Positions 35,586-44,694 are shown, counted from the stretch's first letter. The stretch is DNA of 64,000 nucleotides from Rhizobium sp. R635 (GCF_002211285.1 NZ_LOKX01000037.1:153292-217291), one strand, 5' to 3'. Made by a program: numbers and translations. Notes: a model not told the origin generated them from the sequence alone.

Positions 35586-35894
35586 ATGCAGAAGATTCGT
35601 AAAGGCGACAAGGTCGTCATGCTCGCTGGCAAGGACAAGGGCCGTACCGGCGAAGTTGTTCAGGTCATGCCGAAGGAAGATCGTGCCGTCGTTCGCGGCG
35701 TCAACGTCGTGAAGCGCCATCAGCGCCAGACGCAGACCCAGGAAGCCGGCATCATCAACAAGGAAGCCCCGGTTCACCTGTCGAACATCGCAATCGTCGA
35801 CAAGGACGGCAAGCCGACTCGCGTCGGTTTCAAGGTCGTTGACGGCAAGAAGGTCCGTGTGGCCAAGCGTTCTGGAGAAGTGATCGATGGCTGA
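35586..35894 (+). CDS. rplX: 50S ribosomal protein L24
   Basis: A 102-residue assembly-initiator protein with an N-terminal KOW motif (KGDKVVMLAGKDKGRTGEVV). It overlaps rplE by eight bases, so the stop of rplX lies inside the rplE start region and coupling is likely. Confidence 0.98.
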   Translation: MQKIRKGDKVVMLAGKDKGRTGEVVQVMPKEDRAVVRGVNVVKRHQRQTQTQEAGIINKEAPVHLSNIAIVDKDGKPTRVGFKVVDGKKVRVAKRSGEVIDG

Positions 35895-36444
35895 GGCAAA
35901 ATACGAGCCGCGGCTCAAGAAGGAATATGTCGAGCGCATCCGCAAGGCGATGCAGGAGAAGTTCTCCTACGCCAACGAGATGATGATCCCGAAGCTCGAC
36001 AAGATCGTGATCAACATGGGCGTCGGTGAAGCGACCGCTGACTCGAAGAAGCCGACGGTTGCTGCCGCCGACCTCGCAGCGATCGCCGGTCAGAAGCCGG
36101 TCATCACCCGCGCACGCAACTCTATCGCTGGCTTCAAGGTCCGCGAAAACATGCCGATCGGCGCGAAGGTCACCCTGCGCGGCGCCCGCATGTACGAGTT
36201 CCTGGATCGCCTGGTCAACATCGCGCTCCCGCGCGTTCGCGACTTCCGCGGCCTGAACCCGAAGAGCTTTGACGGCCGTGGCAACTTCGCCATGGGCATC
36301 AAGGAGCACATTGTGTTCCCTGAAATCAACTACGACAAGGTTGATCAGATGTGGGGCATGGACATCATCGTTTGCACGACGGCGACGACCGACGACGAAG
36401 CACGGGCTCTCCTGAAAGAGTTCAGCTTCCCGTTCCGTCAATAA
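35887..36444 (+). CDS. rplE: 50S ribosomal protein L5
   Basis: A 185-residue 5S rRNA-binding protein. Typical: YANEMMIPKLDKIVINMGVG, KPVITRARNSIAGFKVREN and the C-terminal TDDEARALLKEFSFPF. The start at 35887 overlaps the end of rplX. Confidence 0.98.
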   Translation: MAEAKYEPRLKKEYVERIRKAMQEKFSYANEMMIPKLDKIVINMGVGEATADSKKPTVAAADLAAIAGQKPVITRARNSIAGFKVRENMPIGAKVTLRGARMYEFLDRLVNIALPRVRDFRGLNPKSFDGRGNFAMGIKEHIVFPEINYDKVDQMWGMDIIVCTTATTDDEARALLKEFSFPFRQ

Positions 36445-36476
36445 CCGTAACGACGAGCGTAGAAAAGGAACCTGAC

Positions 36477-36782
36477 ATGGCGAAGACAAGCGCAGTTGAA
36501 AAGAACAAGCGCCGCCGTACTACGGTCGCCAACCAGGCCGCTAAGCGGGCTGCGTTGAAGGCGATCATCATGAACCAGGCTCTTCCGATCGAAGAGCGGT
36601 TCAAGGCCTCGATCAAGCTGGCATCCCTGCCGCGCGATGGATCGAAGACCCGCATTCGCAACCGTTGCGAAGTATCGGGCCGTCCGCGCGCATATTACCG
36701 CAAACTGCGCATGTCGCGTATTGCGCTGCGTGAACTGGGCAATCTCGGCAAGGTGCCGGGCATCGTCAAGTCGAGCTGGTAA
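36477..36782 (+). CDS. rpsN: 30S ribosomal protein S14 (zinc-free form)
   Basis: A 101-residue S14 of the long type. The C-terminal region RNRCEVSGRPRAYYRKLRMS contains a single cysteine, so the CxxC...CxxC zinc site of the short form is missing. ATG 36477 (MAKTSAVEKNKRRRT) is 32 nt after rplE; the open frame from 36351 is out of register. The non-zinc type is usual in alphaproteobacteria. Confidence 0.97.
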   Translation: MAKTSAVEKNKRRRTTVANQAAKRAALKAIIMNQALPIEERFKASIKLASLPRDGSKTRIRNRCEVSGRPRAYYRKLRMSRIALRELGNLGKVPGIVKSSW

Positions 36783-36794
36783 GGAGCAGGTTAG

Positions 36795-37193
36795 ATGACA
36801 ATGACTGATCCGTTGGGCGATATGCTCACTCGCATCCGTAACGGCGCTTCCCGCCGCAAGTCGTCGGTCTCGACGCCTGCGTCCAAGCTCCGTGCGCGTG
36901 TTCTCGATGTTCTGCAGTCCGAAGGCTACATCCGTGGCTATTCCGTTGTCGATTTCGGCAATGGCAAGTCGGAGCTCAACATCGAGCTGAAATATTATGA
37001 AGGCGCGTCGGTGATCCGTGAGATCGGCCGCGTGTCCAAGCCGGGCCGCCGGGTTTATGTCTCGGTCAAGTCCATTCCGCAGGTCGCGAACGGTCTCGGC
37101 ATCACCATCCTTTCGACTCCGAAGGGTGTGATGGCCGATCACCAGGCTCGTGAACAGAACGTTGGTGGCGAGGTTCTTTGCTCGGTCTTCTAA
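36795..37193 (+). CDS. rpsH: 30S ribosomal protein S8
   Basis: A 132-residue S8 that nucleates the 30S platform and represses spc translation in E. coli. Typical: DPLGDMLTRIRNGASRRKSS and the C-terminal GGEVLCSVF. The start at 36795 has AAGGAG eight nt upstream; a second ATG at 36801 is possible. Confidence 0.98.
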   Translation: MTMTDPLGDMLTRIRNGASRRKSSVSTPASKLRARVLDVLQSEGYIRGYSVVDFGNGKSELNIELKYYEGASVIREIGRVSKPGRRVYVSVKSIPQVANGLGITILSTPKGVMADHQAREQNVGGEVLCSVF

Positions 37194-37235
37194 GATCGGG
37201 CAGGGATCTCCATAGCGAACAGACAGGATTGAAAC

Positions 37236-37769
37236 ATGTCTCGTATCGGTAAGAAGCCCGTTCAGGTGCCTGCTGGGATCACGGCTACGGTCGATGGCCA
37301 GAAGGTTACCGCAAAGGGCCCGAAGGGCGAGCTGTTTTTCGTCGCCAACGACGAAATCAGCCTCAAGCTCGAAAATAACGCGGTCGTCGTGACGCCGCTG
37401 AACCAGTCCAAGGATGCGCGTTCGAAGTGGGGCATGTCCCGCACGATGATCGAAGGCATCTTCAAGGGCGTCAAGGACGGTTACGAGCGCAAGCTCGAAA
37501 TCAACGGCGTCGGTTATCGCGCCGCCATGCAGGGCAAGAACCTGCAGCTGGCTCTCGGTTTCAGCCATGACGTGGTCTATGAGCCGCCTGTCGGCATCTC
37601 GATTGCTGTTCCGAAGCCGACTGAAATCATCGTCAGCGGCATCAACAAGCAGCAGGTCGGTCAGGTCGCCGCCGAAATCCGCGAATATCGCGGTCCTGAG
37701 CCCTATAAGGGCAAGGGCGTCAAGTATGCTGACGAGCGCATCGTCCGCAAAGAAGGCAAGAAGAAGTAA
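37236..37769 (+). CDS. rplF: 50S ribosomal protein L6
   Basis: A 177-residue L6 at the base of the L7/L12 stalk. Typical: MSRIGKKPVQVPAGITATVD, EINGVGYRAAMQGKNLQLAL and the C-terminal YRGPEPYKGKGVKYADE. It lies 42 nt after rpsH and 12 nt before rplR. Confidence 0.98.
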   Translation: MSRIGKKPVQVPAGITATVDGQKVTAKGPKGELFFVANDEISLKLENNAVVVTPLNQSKDARSKWGMSRTMIEGIFKGVKDGYERKLEINGVGYRAAMQGKNLQLALGFSHDVVYEPPVGISIAVPKPTEIIVSGINKQQVGQVAAEIREYRGPEPYKGKGVKYADERIVRKEGKKK

Positions 37770-37781
37770 GGATCACGCGAA

Positions 37782-38144
37782 ATGGCTAGCAGGAAAGAAG
37801 CACTTGCACGTCGTGCCAACCGCGTGCGCCGTCATCTCAAGTCGGTGGCCAATGGCCGTCCGCGCCTGTCGGTTCATCGCTCCTCGAAGAACATCTACGC
37901 TCAGATCATCGATGATGTGGCCGGCAAGACGCTTGCGTCTGCCTCCACCCTTGAGAAGGATCTGCGCGGTTCTCTGAAGACCGGTGCCGATACCGCCGCC
38001 GCCGCCGTCGTAGGTAAGCTCGTCGCCGAGCGCGCCTCCAAGGCCGGTGTTACCGAAGTCGTGTTCGACCGTGGCGCCTTCATTTATCACGGCCGCATCA
38101 AGGCTCTCGCCGAAGCGGCCCGCGAAGGCGGTCTCACCTTCTGA
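37782..38144 (+). CDS. rplR: 50S ribosomal protein L18
   Basis: A 120-residue 5S rRNA-binding protein. Typical: RRANRVRRHLKSVANGRPRL and VFDRGAFIYHGRIKALAEAA. It ends 6 nt before a strong hairpin that separates it from rpsE. Confidence 0.98.
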   Translation: MASRKEALARRANRVRRHLKSVANGRPRLSVHRSSKNIYAQIIDDVAGKTLASASTLEKDLRGSLKTGADTAAAAVVGKLVAERASKAGVTEVVFDRGAFIYHGRIKALAEAAREGGLTF

Positions 38145-38150
38145 TCAGTT

Positions 38151-38183
38151 TCCGGCCGGACGCTCTTGCGCCGGCCGGATTTT
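38151..38183 (+). terminator. Hairpin with T run between rplR and rpsE
   Basis: TCCGGCCGG/CCGGCCGGA (38151-38159 with 38171-38179) has an 11-nt loop and a TTTT tail. It sits inside the spc operon, so it is either a partial terminator or marks a promoter for rpsE onward. Confidence 0.65.
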
Positions 38184-38277
38184 CGCCGGACCGCGGGTAC
38201 TTCTCTAAAGAAGGGGAGGCTCATGCGGTCCACATTCGTTTGCCGATTGCACCCGGAAAAGAAAAAGGAAGAGGACA

Positions 38278-38847
38278 ATGGCACAGGAAAGAAGGCCGCA
38301 GCGGGAAGACCGCCAGAGCCGTGAAGAGCGCGATAGCGAATTCGTCGACAAGCTTGTCGCGATCAACCGCGTCGCCAAGGTCGTCAAGGGCGGCCGTCGT
38401 TTTGGTTTCGCAGCACTCGTCGTCGTCGGCGACCAGAAGGGCCGCGTCGGCTTCGGCCATGGCAAGGCGCGTGAAGTGCCGGAGGCCATCCGCAAGGCTA
38501 CCGAAGCCGCAAAGCGCGAGCTGATCTTCGTACCGCTGCGTGACGGCCGTACGCTGCACCACGACGTCCATGGCCGCCATGGCGCCGGCAAGGTTCTGCT
38601 GCGCTCGGCCAAGGTCGGTACCGGCATCATCGCCGGCGGTCCGATGCGCGCCGTTTTCGAAACGCTCGGCATGCACGACGTCGTCGCCAAGTCGACCGGT
38701 TCGTCGAACCCTTACAACATGGTTCGCGCCACCTTCGACGCTCTGAAGCACCAGGTTCACCCGAAGGACATCGCAGCTCAGCGCGGCATCAAGTATGCAA
38801 CGCTGCAGGCTCGTCGTAGCGCCTCCGGCAACGCCTCTGAAGAATAA
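38278..38847 (+). CDS. rpsE: 30S ribosomal protein S5
   Basis: A 189-residue S5 with a dsRNA-binding domain and fidelity role. Conserved: KVVKGGRRFGFAALVVVGDQ, GFGHGKAREVPEAIRKA and APVAGAGIIAGGPMRAV-type sequence (GTGIIAGGPMRAVFE). The N-terminal charged extension (AQERRPQREDRQSREERDSE) is longer than in E. coli. Its SD is AAAGGAAGAGGACA. It lies 133 nt after rplR. Confidence 0.98.
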   Translation: MAQERRPQREDRQSREERDSEFVDKLVAINRVAKVVKGGRRFGFAALVVVGDQKGRVGFGHGKAREVPEAIRKATEAAKRELIFVPLRDGRTLHHDVHGRHGAGKVLLRSAKVGTGIIAGGPMRAVFETLGMHDVVAKSTGSSNPYNMVRATFDALKHQVHPKDIAAQRGIKYATLQARRSASGNASEE

Positions 38848-38860
38848 GAGGAGCTGACCA

Positions 38861-39070
38861 ATGGCCAAGGCTACCAAGAAGGCTGAAGCGAAGACTGTTA
38901 CGATCGAACAGGTCGGCAGCCCGATTCGCCGTCCGGACGTCCAGCAGCGCACGCTGATCGGTCTCGGATTGAACAAGATGCACCGTCGCCGCACGCTGGA
39001 GGACACTCCTTCGGTTCGTGGCATGATCCGTGCTGTCCAGCATCTCGTTCGCATCGTCGACGAGAAGTGA
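38861..39070 (+). CDS. rpmD: 50S ribosomal protein L30
   Basis: A 69-residue L30: VTIEQVGSPIRRPDVQQRTL, then IGLGLNKMHRRRTLEDTPSV. The order rpsE-rpmD-rplO is standard for spc. It lies 13 nt after rpsE. Confidence 0.97.
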   Translation: MAKATKKAEAKTVTIEQVGSPIRRPDVQQRTLIGLGLNKMHRRRTLEDTPSVRGMIRAVQHLVRIVDEK

Positions 39071-39086
39071 GACGGAGGAAACGCTC

Positions 39087-39563
39087 ATGAAACTCAATGA
39101 AATCAAGGACAACGAAGGTTCGACCCACAGCCGCAAGCGCCTCGGCCGCGGTATCGGTTCGGGCTCGGGCAAGACCGGTGGTCGCGGTGTCAAGGGTCAG
39201 AAGTCCCGTTCCGGCGTCGCCATCAACGGCTTCGAAGGCGGCCAGATGCCGATCTATCGTCGTCTGCCGAAGCGCGGCTTCAACAACATCTTCGCAGCCG
39301 ACTACGTCGTCGTATCGCTGGCCCGTATCCAGGCTGCCGTCGATGCCGGCAAGCTGGACGTGAAGGCGACCGTTGACGCAGCTGCCCTCAAGGCCGCCGG
39401 CGTCATCCGTCGCGCCAAGGACGGCGTTCGCGTTCTCGCCGACGGCGAGCTCAAGGCCAAGATCACGCTCGAAGTTGCAGGCGCTTCCAAGTCGGCCGTC
39501 GAGAAGATCGAAAAGGCCGGCGGCAAGATAACGCTGCTTTCGGCTCCTGCAGCAGCCGAATAA
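39087..39563 (+). CDS. rplO: 50S ribosomal protein L15
   Basis: A 158-residue L15. The glycine/arginine-rich N-terminus (KRLGRGIGSGSGKTGGRGVK) and FEGGQMPIYRRLPKRGF are characteristic. The start is ATG 39087; the frame is open from 39030 upstream. It is followed by a terminator-like hairpin before secY. Confidence 0.98.
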   Translation: MKLNEIKDNEGSTHSRKRLGRGIGSGSGKTGGRGVKGQKSRSGVAINGFEGGQMPIYRRLPKRGFNNIFAADYVVVSLARIQAAVDAGKLDVKATVDAAALKAAGVIRRAKDGVRVLADGELKAKITLEVAGASKSAVEKIEKAGGKITLLSAPAAAE

Positions 39564-39581
39564 TAATAATCTGATGATATG

Positions 39582-39612
39582 TCGCCCGGGGTGCTTCACA
39601 CCGGGCGATTTT
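39582..39612 (+). terminator. Hairpin with T run between rplO and secY
   Basis: TCGCCCGG/CCGGGCGA (39582-39589 with 39601-39608) has an 11-nt loop, followed by TTTT. secY starts 186 nt later, so this could reduce secY expression compared with the ribosomal genes. Confidence 0.65.
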
Positions 39613-39798
39613 GCTCCCATATGTGGGCCTCACAAAAACTTGGCTGGCGCGCCCGCGTCATGCCGGTAAGACTGGAAACAAGGGTGAGGCATGGGGTTGC
39701 GCTGCAATCCGTTCCAAGCCCGGTTTTGAATAATTTCATACTGATTCCGGGGCCGGCTATCCCCCAGAGACGCCGGAATTGGTAGCGCGGAGAAACGC

Positions 39799-41139
39799 AT
39801 GGCTTCTGCAGCGGAACAATTGGCATCCAACCTCAATTTTTCGACCTTTGCCAAAGCCGAGGATCTGAAGAAGCGCCTGTGGTTCACACTGGCAGCTCTC
39901 CTCGTCTATAGGCTCGGCACCCATATTCCGCTTCCGGGTCTCAATCCCGAAGCCTATGCCCAGGCTTTCCGCGGCCAGGCAGGCGGCATTCTCGGCCTTT
40001 TCAACATGTTCTCGGGCGGCGCCGTTCAGCGCATGGCGATTTTCGCGCTCGGCATCATGCCCTACATCTCCGCTTCGATCATCGTGCAGCTCATGACCTC
40101 GGTCGTGCCGGCGCTCGAAAACCTGAAGAAGGAAGGCGAGCAGGGCCGCAAGATCATCAACCAGTACACCCGCTACGGCACCGTCATTCTCGGCGCGCTT
40201 CAGGCCTACGGCATCGCCGCCGGTCTCGAGAGCGGCCAGGGCCTCGTCGTCGATCCGGGCTGGTTCTTCCGTGTTTCCACCGTTCTGACGCTGCTCGGCG
40301 GCACGATGTTCCTGATGTGGCTCGGCGAGCAGATCACCTCGCGCGGCATCGGCAACGGTATTTCGCTGATCATCTTCGCCGGTATCGCAGCCGGTCTTCC
40401 GAGCGCTCTTGCCGGTACTCTCGAACTCGGCCGCACCGGCGCGCTGTCGACCACTCTCATCCTGCTCGTCATCATCGTCGCGATCGGCGTCATCGGTGTC
40501 ATCGTCTTCGTGGAGCGAGCCCAGCGCCGGTTGCTGATCCAGTATCCGAAGCGTCAGGTCGGCAACCGCATGTTCCAGGGCGATACCTCGCACCTGCCGC
40601 TGAAGCTGAACACCTCTGGCGTGATTCCGGCGATCTTTGCCTCCTCGCTGCTGCTTCTGCCGGCGACGGTCGCAGGCTTTGCCAACACCACGGCTATGCC
40701 CGCCTGGGCGACGTCGATCGTTGCCGCCCTCGGCCATGGCCAGCCGCTCTACATGGTGCTGTATGCGGCGCTGATCGCCTTCTTCGCCTTCTTCTATACG
40801 GCCATCGTCTTCAATCCGAAGGACACGGCCGACAATCTGAAGAAGCATGGCGGCTTTATCCCCGGTATCCGTCCGGGTGAACGCACCGCCGAATATATCG
40901 ACTACGTGCTGACCCGCATCACGGTCATCGGCGCGATCTATCTGGTCTTCGTCTGCATCCTTCCGGAGATTCTGGTGTCGCAAACCGGCATTCCATTATC
41001 CCTTGGTGGGACTTCGCTTTTGATCGTGGTTAGCGTAACTCTTGATACGGTTGCACAGATCCAGGGTCACCTGATCGCGCAGCAATACGAAGGCCTGATC
41101 AAGAAATCGAAGTTGCGTGGAGGAAAGAGGGGGCGATGA
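39799..41139 (+). CDS. secY: Preprotein translocase subunit SecY
   Basis: A 446-residue, ten-span core of the Sec channel. The sequence begins MASAAEQLASNLNFSTFAKA. It has RLGTHIPLPGLNPEAYA in TM1 and the plug region, later IGNGISLIIFAGI, and the C-terminal KKSKLRGGKRGR. SecE is encoded at 12176. It overlaps adk by four bases (ATGA). Confidence 0.98.
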   Translation: MASAAEQLASNLNFSTFAKAEDLKKRLWFTLAALLVYRLGTHIPLPGLNPEAYAQAFRGQAGGILGLFNMFSGGAVQRMAIFALGIMPYISASIIVQLMTSVVPALENLKKEGEQGRKIINQYTRYGTVILGALQAYGIAAGLESGQGLVVDPGWFFRVSTVLTLLGGTMFLMWLGEQITSRGIGNGISLIIFAGIAAGLPSALAGTLELGRTGALSTTLILLVIIVAIGVIGVIVFVERAQRRLLIQYPKRQVGNRMFQGDTSHLPLKLNTSGVIPAIFASSLLLLPATVAGFANTTAMPAWATSIVAALGHGQPLYMVLYAALIAFFAFFYTAIVFNPKDTADNLKKHGGFIPGIRPGERTAEYIDYVLTRITVIGAIYLVFVCILPEILVSQTGIPLSLGGTSLLIVVSVTLDTVAQIQGHLIAQQYEGLIKKSKLRGGKRGR

Positions 41140-41786
41140 GACTTATCCTTTTGGGGCCGCCGGGCGCGGGTAAGGGAACCCAGGCCCAGCGGATCGTGGA
41201 AAAGCACGGCATTCCGCAGCTTTCCACGGGTGATATGCTGCGTGCGGCGGTGAACGCCGGTACCGAAGTCGGCAAGCGCGCCAAAGCGGTGATGGACGCC
41301 GGCAAGCTGGTCTCGGACGAGATCGTCATCGCCATCGTCTCCGAGCGAATCGATCAGCCCGATTGCGCCAACGGTTTCATTCTCGACGGCTTCCCCAGGA
41401 CGCTCGTCCAGGCGGACGCCACCGAGGCGATGCTGAGGGCGAAGGGTCTCGGTCTCTCCGTCGTCATCGAATTCCGTGTCGATGATGCCGAACTGGTCCG
41501 TCGTGTTGCCGGCCGCTATTCCTGCGCACAGTGCGGCAGCGTCTATCATGACACCGACAAGGTTCCGGCCAATGAAGGTGTGTGCGACAAGTGCGGTTCC
41601 ACCCACTTCAAGCGCCGCCCGGACGACACTCCGGAGACCATGACGGCCCGGCTGCAGGTCTATTACAAGGAGACCTCACCGCTGATCGGCTACTACCATG
41701 CCAAGGGCAAGCTCAAGTCCGTCGACGGCATGGCGGAGATCGATCAGGTGACCGCCGAGGTCGAAGGCATTCTTTCCAAGCTTTAA
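41136..41786 (+). CDS. adk: Adenylate kinase
   Basis: A 216-residue kinase (ATP + AMP to 2 ADP). The P loop is LLGPPGAGKGTQA (residues 4-16) and the AMP-binding segment is GFPRTLVQADA. The LID domain has CAQC and CDKC, four cysteines able to bind zinc, as in many Gram-positive and alphaproteobacterial enzymes. It starts inside secY's stop (ATGA), so translation is coupled to SecY. rpsM follows after 223 nt. Confidence 0.97.
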   Translation: MRLILLGPPGAGKGTQAQRIVEKHGIPQLSTGDMLRAAVNAGTEVGKRAKAVMDAGKLVSDEIVIAIVSERIDQPDCANGFILDGFPRTLVQADATEAMLRAKGLGLSVVIEFRVDDAELVRRVAGRYSCAQCGSVYHDTDKVPANEGVCDKCGSTHFKRRPDDTPETMTARLQVYYKETSPLIGYYHAKGKLKSVDGMAEIDQVTAEVEGILSKL

Positions 41787-42009
41787 GGCTTTGAAAATAA
41801 AACTTGGCGGAACGGTTGCTTTTCAGCAGTGATTCCGCTAAACACCGCGCCAACTCGCGACATTCCATGCGATCGGCGCGGATTTCCCAGGGAAGTCCGG
41901 GTTCGGTCGTGTTGACATGTTGCGGACCTAAATTTGAACGGGCGGTTCTCAAGGACCGCATAACGAAGCCCACTTGCCGGATGGCAACTGGAATGCAAGG
42001 AGAACAGGC

Positions 42010-42378
42010 GTGGCACGTATCGCTGGCGTCAACATCCCGACTGCAAAGCGCGTTGTCATCGCGCTGACCTACATTCACGGGATCGGTCCGAAATTCGCAC
42101 AGGAAATCGTCGAGAAGGTCGGTATTCCGGCTGAACGTCGTGTGCATCAGCTGACGGACGCTGAAGTCCTTCAGATCCGCGAAGCCATCGACCGCGACTA
42201 TCAGGTCGAGGGTGATCTTCGTCGCGAAACCGCGATGAACATCAAGCGCCTGATGGACCTCGGCTGCTACCGCGGCCTGCGTCATCGCCGCGGCCTTCCG
42301 GTCCGCGGTCAGCGCACGCACACCAATGCCCGCACCCGCAAAGGTCCGGCAAAGGCAATCGCTGGCAAGAAGAAGTAA
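42010..42378 (+). CDS. rpsM: 30S ribosomal protein S13
   Basis: A 122-residue S13 in the 30S head. It starts with GTG 42010 (AAGGAG upstream): VARIAGVNIPTAKRVVIAL, and ends RGQRTHTNARTRKGPAKAI. An in-frame start at 41974 would add unrelated residues and is rejected. It is the first alpha-operon gene; rpmJ and infA are not seen between secY and here. Confidence 0.97.
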   Translation: MARIAGVNIPTAKRVVIALTYIHGIGPKFAQEIVEKVGIPAERRVHQLTDAEVLQIREAIDRDYQVEGDLRRETAMNIKRLMDLGCYRGLRHRRGLPVRGQRTHTNARTRKGPAKAIAGKKK

Positions 42379-42511
42379 TTTCCGGGAAACCGGAGTGGGG
42401 AGGCTGGCGGTCCGCGCCGGCCTCTTTTGAGTTTGGAGCGGGGCCGTATAGGCGCCGTTCCGGTGTAGCCGCTGGCATTACGGCGGTGAAGAGATCAACG
42501 AAAGGAATACC

Positions 42512-42901
42512 ATGGCTAAGGAAGCCGTCCGCGTTCGCCGTCGCGAGCGCAAGAATATCTCGTCGGGTGTCGCTCACGTCAACTCGACCTTCAACAACAC
42601 GATGATCACCATCACTGATGCGCAGGGCAATGCGATTGCCTGGTCGTCGGCTGGCGCCAAGGGCTTCAAGGGCTCGCGCAAGTCGACCCCTTTCGCTGCC
42701 CAGATCGCTGCCGAAGACTGCGCCAAGAAGGCCCAGGAACACGGCATGAAGTCGCTGGAAGTCGAAGTCTGCGGTCCGGGTTCGGGCCGTGAATCGGCTC
42801 TGCGCGCGCTCCAGGCTGCCGGTTTCATGATCACGTCCATCCGCGACGTGACCCCGATCCCGCACAATGGCTGCCGTCCGCGCAAGAAGCGCCGCGTCTG
42901 A
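42512..42901 (+). CDS. rpsK: 30S ribosomal protein S11
   Basis: A 129-residue platform protein: SSGVAHVNSTFNNTMITITD and the C-terminal IRDVTPIPHNGCRPRKKRRV. It lies 133 nt after rpsM. rpsD, which follows rpsK in E. coli, is absent. Confidence 0.98.
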   Translation: MAKEAVRVRRRERKNISSGVAHVNSTFNNTMITITDAQGNAIAWSSAGAKGFKGSRKSTPFAAQIAAEDCAKKAQEHGMKSLEVEVCGPGSGRESALRALQAAGFMITSIRDVTPIPHNGCRPRKKRRV

Positions 42902-42914
42902 TCATCGCTCTCGT

Positions 42915-42948
42915 CACCGGTGAGCGCCTTCGCGCTCCCGGTGGTTTT
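42915..42948 (+). terminator. Hairpin with T run between rpsK and rpoA
   Basis: CACCGG-T-GAGCGC with GCGCTC-CCGGTG (42915-42927 with 42932-42943), one bulged T and a CTTC loop, then GTTTTC. It begins 14 nt after rpsK and 51 nt before rpoA. Confidence 0.6.
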
Positions 42949-42998
42949 CAAGCTCGGTTGCCACGATTGGATGGTGGCAACGAACGGAAGGCAAACTC

Positions 42999-44009
42999 AT
43001 GATTCAGAAGAACTGGCAGGAACTGATCAAGCCGAACAAGGTGGAGTTCTCCTCGAGCTCGCGCACCAGGGCGACGCTCGTTGCCGAACCGCTGGAGCGC
43101 GGCTTCGGCCTCACCCTCGGCAACGCGTTGCGTCGCGTTCTGCTCTCCTCGCTGCGCGGCGCTGCCGTCACGGCGGTGCAGATCGACGGCGTGCTGCATG
43201 AATTCTCCTCGATTCCGGGCGTTCGCGAGGACGTGACGGACATCGTGCTCAACATCAAGGAAATCGCCATCAAGATGGATGGCGACGACGCAAAACGCAT
43301 GGTCGTGCGCAAGCAGGGCCCGGGCGTTGTCACGGCTGGCGACATCCAGACGGTCGGCGATATCGAAATCCTCAACCCCGAGCATGTCATCTGCACGCTC
43401 GACGAGGGCGCCGAAATCCGCATGGAGTTCACCGTCAACAACGGCAAGGGCTACGTTCCGGCCGAGCGCAATCGTGCGGAAGATGCTCCGATCGGTCTCA
43501 TCCCGGTCGACAGCCTCTATTCGCCGGTCAAGAAGGTGTCCTACAAGGTTGAAAACACCCGCGAAGGACAGGTTCTCGACTACGACAAGCTGAACATGAC
43601 CATCGAAACCGATGGCTCGATCACCGGCGAAGACGCCGTCGCTTTCGCGGCGCGCATCCTCCAGGATCAGCTTGGCGTCTTCGTCAACTTCGACGAGCCG
43701 CAGAAGGAAACCGAAGAGGAAGCAGTCACCGAACTCGCTTTCAACCCGGCTCTCCTCAAGAAGGTGGACGAACTCGAACTGTCGGTCCGTTCGGCAAACT
43801 GCCTGAAGAACGACAACATCGTCTACATCGGCGACCTCATTCAGAAGACCGAAGCAGAAATGCTCCGCACACCGAATTTTGGTCGCAAGTCGCTGAACGA
43901 AATCAAGGAAGTTCTCGCTTCCATGGGCCTGCACCTCGGCATGGAAGTGCCGGCATGGCCGCCCGAGAACATCGAAGATCTCGCCAAGCGTTACGAAGAC
44001 CAGTACTGA
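42999..44009 (+). CDS. rpoA: DNA-directed RNA polymerase subunit alpha
   Basis: A 336-residue alpha subunit. The N-terminal assembly domain has EPLERGFGLTLGNALRRVLL. The C-terminal domain (about 250-336) reads DELELSVRSANCLKNDNIVY and LRTPNFGRKSLNEIKEVLAS, and contacts UP elements and activators. It lies 97 nt after rpsK, with a hairpin in between. Confidence 0.99.
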   Translation: MIQKNWQELIKPNKVEFSSSSRTRATLVAEPLERGFGLTLGNALRRVLLSSLRGAAVTAVQIDGVLHEFSSIPGVREDVTDIVLNIKEIAIKMDGDDAKRMVVRKQGPGVVTAGDIQTVGDIEILNPEHVICTLDEGAEIRMEFTVNNGKGYVPAERNRAEDAPIGLIPVDSLYSPVKKVSYKVENTREGQVLDYDKLNMTIETDGSITGEDAVAFAARILQDQLGVFVNFDEPQKETEEEAVTELAFNPALLKKVDELELSVRSANCLKNDNIVYIGDLIQKTEAEMLRTPNFGRKSLNEIKEVLASMGLHLGMEVPAWPPENIEDLAKRYEDQY

Positions 44010-44070
44010 GCGGCGTGAGGAAAAGTGTAAAGCGGTTTTCCGCCCGCACGCCGATCGCAAGAACATAACA

Positions 44071-44096
44071 AAAGGCAGGCTCTTTCGGCTGCCTTT
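44071..44096 (+). terminator. Hairpin between rpoA and rplQ
   Basis: AAAGGCAG/CTGCCTTT (44071-44078 with 44089-44096), 10-nt loop, followed by CCCC, so no T run beyond the stem. It may reduce read-through to rplQ. Confidence 0.5.
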
Positions 44097-44186
44097 CCCC
44101 GTCAAACAGCAGGCCGATCGCCTGCATGTGCCAGGAAACGGCAGGCCCACTTAGCGTAAGGGCACCTGCATTAAAGGAGAATAGCA

Positions 44187-44609
44187 ATGCGCCATGGTAA
44201 AGCCGGCCGCAAGCTGAATAGAACTGCAAGCCACCGCAAGGCGATGTTCGCCAACATGGCGGCTTCGCTCATCACCCACGAGCAGATCGTCACGACCCTG
44301 CCGAAGGCCAAGGAAATCCGCCCGATCGTCGAGAAGCTCGTCACGCTCGGCAAGCGCGGCGACCTGCACGCTCGCCGTCAGGCGATCTCGCAGATCCGTG
44401 ATGCCGCTGTCGTTTCGAAGCTGTTCGACACGATCGCAACGCGCTACGCCACCCGCAACGGCGGCTACCTGCGCATCATGAAGGCCGGCTTCCGCCAGGG
44501 CGACAATGCCGCTTTGGCCGTGATCGAATTCGTTGATCGCGACACCTACGCCAAGGGCGCAGCCGACAAGGCCCGCGTGGCTGCCGAAGAGCAGGCCGTC
44601 GCTGCCTAA
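44187..44609 (+). CDS. rplQ: 50S ribosomal protein L17
   Basis: A 140-residue L17 at the tunnel exit: MRHGKAGRKLNRTASHRKAM, NMAASLITHEQIVTTLPKAK. It closes the alpha operon and is followed by a strong terminator. The C-terminus is extended compared with E. coli L17. Confidence 0.98.
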   Translation: MRHGKAGRKLNRTASHRKAMFANMAASLITHEQIVTTLPKAKEIRPIVEKLVTLGKRGDLHARRQAISQIRDAAVVSKLFDTIATRYATRNGGYLRIMKAGFRQGDNAALAVIEFVDRDTYAKGAADKARVAAEEQAVAA

Positions 44610-44633
44610 GATTTTCCGGTTTCGGAAAACAAG

Positions 44634-44664
44634 AAAGCCGGGCCTTGCGCCCGGCTTTTTATTT
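44634..44664 (+). terminator. Intrinsic terminator of the alpha operon
   Basis: AAGCCGGGC/GCCCGGCTT (44635-44643 with 44649-44657) has a 5-nt loop, then TTTATTT. It ends the ribosomal gene block. Confidence 0.93.
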
Positions 44665-44694
44665 ATGCCCGCCTTTTGAAGAGTGAGCAGCCCC

